NCBI RefSeq assembly: GCF_900187425.1
Contig: NZ_FYDJ01000011.1
Span: 1 to 64,000, forward strand
Reading direction: 5' to 3'
Length of the DNA stretch: 64,000 nucleotides
Source of the DNA: Pseudomonas sp. Irchel s3h14
GTDB lineage: Bacteria > Pseudomonadota > Gammaproteobacteria > Pseudomonadales > Pseudomonadaceae
Below the pieces are notes generated by a model. That model saw only the letters and a list, made by a program, of their open reading frames with translations. It was not told the DNA's origin and did not search any database. A program made the position numbers and the translations under genes. This document shows positions 61,693 through 64,000 of the stretch, piece after piece; positions within the stretch are counted from its first letter, which is position 1, and each line of letters starts with the position of its first letter.

Positions 61693-63567
61693 ATGAGTCA
61701 CCCCTCACAGTTCACCTTGCTTCGCACCCGGCGCTTCCTGCCGTTCTTCGTCACGCAGTCGCTCGGGGCGTTCAACGACAACATCTTCAAGCAGTCGCTG
61801 ATTCTCGCCATTCTCTACAAGTTGACTATCGAGGGTGATCGCTCGATCTGGGTCAACCTGTGTGCGCTGCTGTTCATTCTGCCGTTCTTTCTGTTCTCGG
61901 CACTGGCCGGGCAGTTCGGGGAAAAGTTCGCCAAGGACGCGCTGATCCGTCTGATCAAACTCGGGGAAATCGCCATCATGGCGGTGGGCGCGGTCGGTTT
62001 CATGTTCGATCACCTGTCGCTGATGCTAGTGGCGCTATTCGCCATGGGCACTCACTCGGCGCTGTTCGGACCGGTGAAATATTCGATCCTGCCGCAGGCC
62101 TTGCGTGACGAAGAGCTGGTGGGTGGCAATGGCCTGGTGGAAATGGGCACCTTCCTGGCGATCCTCGCCGGGACCATCGGCGCCGGGATCATGATGTCTT
62201 CCAGTCATTACGCGCCGATCGTCTCCACGGCGATCATCGGTGTTGCGGTGCTCGGCTATCTGGCCAGTCGCAGCATTCCACGAGCCGCGGCCGCCTCCCC
62301 GGAAATGCGCCTGAACTGGAACATATTCAGCCAGTCCTGGGCCACGTTGAAGCTGGGCTTGGGGCAGACTCCAGCGGTGTCACGCTCGATTGTCGGCAAC
62401 TCGTGGTTCTGGTTTGTCGGGGCGATTTATCTGACGCAGATCCCGGCCTATGCCAAAGAGTGGATGCACGGCGACGAAACCGTGGTGACGCTGATTCTTA
62501 CCGTGTTCTCGGTCGGTATCGCGCTGGGTTCAATGCTCTGCGAGAAACTGTCCGGTCGCAAAGTCGAGATCGGTCTGGTGCCGTTCGGCTCGTTCGGTCT
62601 GACTGTGTTTGGTTTGCTGCTGTGGTGGCATTCCGGTGGGATTCCGGACAGCGATATAGGCCATGGCTGGATCGAAGTCTTGGGTTTTGGCCACGCCTGG
62701 CTGGTGTTGATCGACATTCTGGGGCTTGGGGTTTTCGGCGGTTTCTACATCGTGCCGCTGTACGCGCTGATTCAGTCACGGACCCCCGAGAACGAGCGGG
62801 CTCGGGTGATTGCCGCCAACAATATTCTCAACGCGTTGTTCATGGTGGTCTCGGCGATTGTCTCGATCGTCTTGCTGAGCATGGTCAAGCTGTCGATCCC
62901 GCAGCTGTTCCTTGTGGTGTCGCTGCTGAACATCGGCGTCAACGCCTACATCTTCAGCATCGTCCCCGAGTTCAGCATGCGCTTCATGATCTGGCTGCTC
63001 AGCCATTCCATGTACCGCGTGGAGCATCGCAATCTGCAGCTTATTCCCGATGAAGGCGCGGCGTTGCTGGTGTGCAATCACGTGTCCTTCGTCGACGCCT
63101 TGCTGATTGGCGGCGCGGTGCGTCGGCCGATTCGCTTTGTGATGTATTACAAGATCTACAACTTGCCGGTGCTGAACTTTATCTTTCGCACGGCCGGGAC
63201 CATTCCGATCGCGGGACGTCAGGAAGACATTCAGATCTACGAAAAAGCCTTCACGCGCATTGCTCAGTATCTGAAGGACGGCGAGTTGGTGTGCATCTTC
63301 CCTGAGGGCAAATTGACCGCCGATGGCGAGATCAACGAGTTCAAGGGCGGGCTGACGCGGATTCTCGAAGAGACGCCGGTGCCGGTGATTCCGTTGGCAT
63401 TGCAGGGGTTGTGGGGGAGCTTCTTCAGTCGTGATCCGCAAAAGGGCATGTTTCGCCGGTTGTGGTCACGGGTGACGCTGGTGGCAGGGCCTGCGGTGTC
63501 GGTTGAGGCGGCAGAGCCAGCCAGGTTGCAAGGGATGGTGGGGGAATTGCGCGGCGCTGTGCGCTAG
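61693..63567 (+). CDS. LplT-like MFS / PlsC acyltransferase fusion
   Basis: A 624-residue fusion. Residues 1-430 are an LplT/MFS-type lysophospholipid transporter (QSLGAFNDNIFKQSLIL start). Residues 440-624 are a PlsC-type glycerolipid acyltransferase with the HX4D motif at H463/D468 (NHVSFVD), FPEGKLT and VPVIPLAL. It may flip and re-acylate lysophospholipids. Larger relatives add an acyl-ACP synthetase (Aas) domain, which is absent, so acyl donors must come from elsewhere. Confidence 0.9.
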   Translation: MSHPSQFTLLRTRRFLPFFVTQSLGAFNDNIFKQSLILAILYKLTIEGDRSIWVNLCALLFILPFFLFSALAGQFGEKFAKDALIRLIKLGEIAIMAVGAVGFMFDHLSLMLVALFAMGTHSALFGPVKYSILPQALRDEELVGGNGLVEMGTFLAILAGTIGAGIMMSSSHYAPIVSTAIIGVAVLGYLASRSIPRAAAASPEMRLNWNIFSQSWATLKLGLGQTPAVSRSIVGNSWFWFVGAIYLTQIPAYAKEWMHGDETVVTLILTVFSVGIALGSMLCEKLSGRKVEIGLVPFGSFGLTVFGLLLWWHSGGIPDSDIGHGWIEVLGFGHAWLVLIDILGLGVFGGFYIVPLYALIQSRTPENERARVIAANNILNALFMVVSAIVSIVLLSMVKLSIPQLFLVVSLLNIGVNAYIFSIVPEFSMRFMIWLLSHSMYRVEHRNLQLIPDEGAALLVCNHVSFVDALLIGGAVRRPIRFVMYYKIYNLPVLNFIFRTAGTIPIAGRQEDIQIYEKAFTRIAQYLKDGELVCIFPEGKLTADGEINEFKGGLTRILEETPVPVIPLALQGLWGSFFSRDPQKGMFRRLWSRVTLVAGPAVSVEAAEPARLQGMVGELRGAVR

Positions 63568-63613
63568 TTCCTTTCGTTGCGGGCCGCTAACCAAGCGTGC
63601 CCGCTCTGGGCAT

Positions 63614-64000
63614 TCAACCTGCCATCGCCAACCGGTTACGTCCCTCGCGCTTGGCCACATACAACGCACTGTCGGCCCGTCGTAACAGACTGTCAGCAGA
63701 CTCGCCGGGCAATAGCGTCGAGCAGCCAAGGCTGACCGTCAGCTCGATCGCATGGCCATCGGCCAAATAATCCTCTGCCTGCACCGCAAATCGTAGCCGT
63801 TCGCCGACCATGGCCGCCGCCTCACGACTTGTGTTGGAAAGCAGGATCAGGAACTCTTCGCCACCAAAGCGGAAGACCATGTCCACGTTGCGCAACTGGT
63901 TTTTGATCGAGGCTGCAACGGCCTTGAGCACGTCATCGCCGGCGCTGTGTCCGTGGTTGTCGTTGATGCGTTTGAAGTGATCGATGTCCAGCATCAGCAG
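63614..64000 (-). CDS. GGDEF diguanylate cyclase, 3' part only
   Basis: C-terminal end of a diguanylate cyclase that makes cyclic di-GMP, cut by the window edge; the reading frame continues past 64000. The visible part has LDIDHFKRINDNHGH, the active-site GGEEF in RFGGEEFLIL and the inhibitory I-site RNVD five residues before it. The catalytic and product-inhibition sites are therefore intact. The sensor part is not visible. Confidence 0.93.
   Translation of the reverse strand: MLMLDIDHFKRINDNHGHSAGDDVLKAVAASIKNQLRNVDMVFRFGGEEFLILLSNTSREAAAMVGERLRFAVQAEDYLADGHAIELTVSLGCSTLLPGESADSLLRRADSALYVAKREGRNRLAMAG

Overview
The window reads as core chromosome of a fluorescent Pseudomonas (P. fluorescens group). 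This rests on the gltA / sdhCDAB / sucAB-lpdG-sucCD arrangement, pseudomonad protein sequences throughout, a GC-rich codon pattern, and many copies of the REP/REPIN sequence 'GCGAGCAAGCCCGCTCCCA' and related forms. No rRNA or tRNA gene, CRISPR array, insertion sequence or prophage was seen.

Layout. 0.4-13.4 kb: TCA cycle block. gltA (minus) faces away from sdhCDAB; sucA, sucB, lpdG, sucC and sucD follow on the plus strand and end at a strong terminator. 13.5-22.1 kb: single genes and pairs, namely brnQ, a DUF599/MAPEG membrane pair, a small lipoprotein, two overlapping hotdog thioesterases, htpG behind a sigma-32-like promoter, a dienelactone hydrolase, a pirin and an OsmC protein. 22.3-26.7 kb: a chemoreceptor and a two-gene reverse transsulfuration operon (cystathionine beta-synthase and gamma-lyase). 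26.8-34.9 kb: DUF3108 protein, purN and purM (minus), then a DUF2066 protein, an AI-2E/PerM permease, hda, two NlpC/P60 lipoproteins and an O-methyltransferase. 35-37 kb: a sorbosone-dehydrogenase-like lipoprotein and an unknown protein.

37.2-46.5 kb: a cobalamin riboswitch followed by ten late B12 genes, cobO-cobB-bluB-cbiB-cobD-cobQ-cobU-cobT-cobC-cobS. Most are joined by 1-8 base overlaps. Together they adenosylate and amidate the corrin ring, make and attach the aminopropanol arm, make dimethylbenzimidazole and assemble the lower loop. REP/REPIN elements have entered this operon three times: they encode the CobB C-terminus and the apparent bluB ribosome site, they fill the cobQ-cobU gap, and they supply the cobS stop codon.

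46.6-51.5 kb: marR and an MFS exporter sharing a palindromic operator, a 40-residue membrane protein missed by length filters, a periplasmic glutathione peroxidase, a FadL-type porin and two small unknown genes. 51.5-52.5 kb holds no convincing gene. 52.5-64 kb: a Sel1-like protein, rmuC, a very large SSS-PAS-histidine kinase-receiver protein, a TetR/MFS pair with an unusually long perfect inverted repeat, a cupin, a TDT/SLAC1 transporter, an LplT-PlsC fusion and the 3' end of a diguanylate cyclase gene cut by the window edge.

I did not find an obviously new defence or mobile system. The most distinctive signals are the REPIN-remodelled ends of B12 genes, the MarR and TetR control regions, the 40-residue ORF and the unexplained 1-kb stretch near 52 kb. 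Functions are assigned by recognition of family motifs, not by database search.
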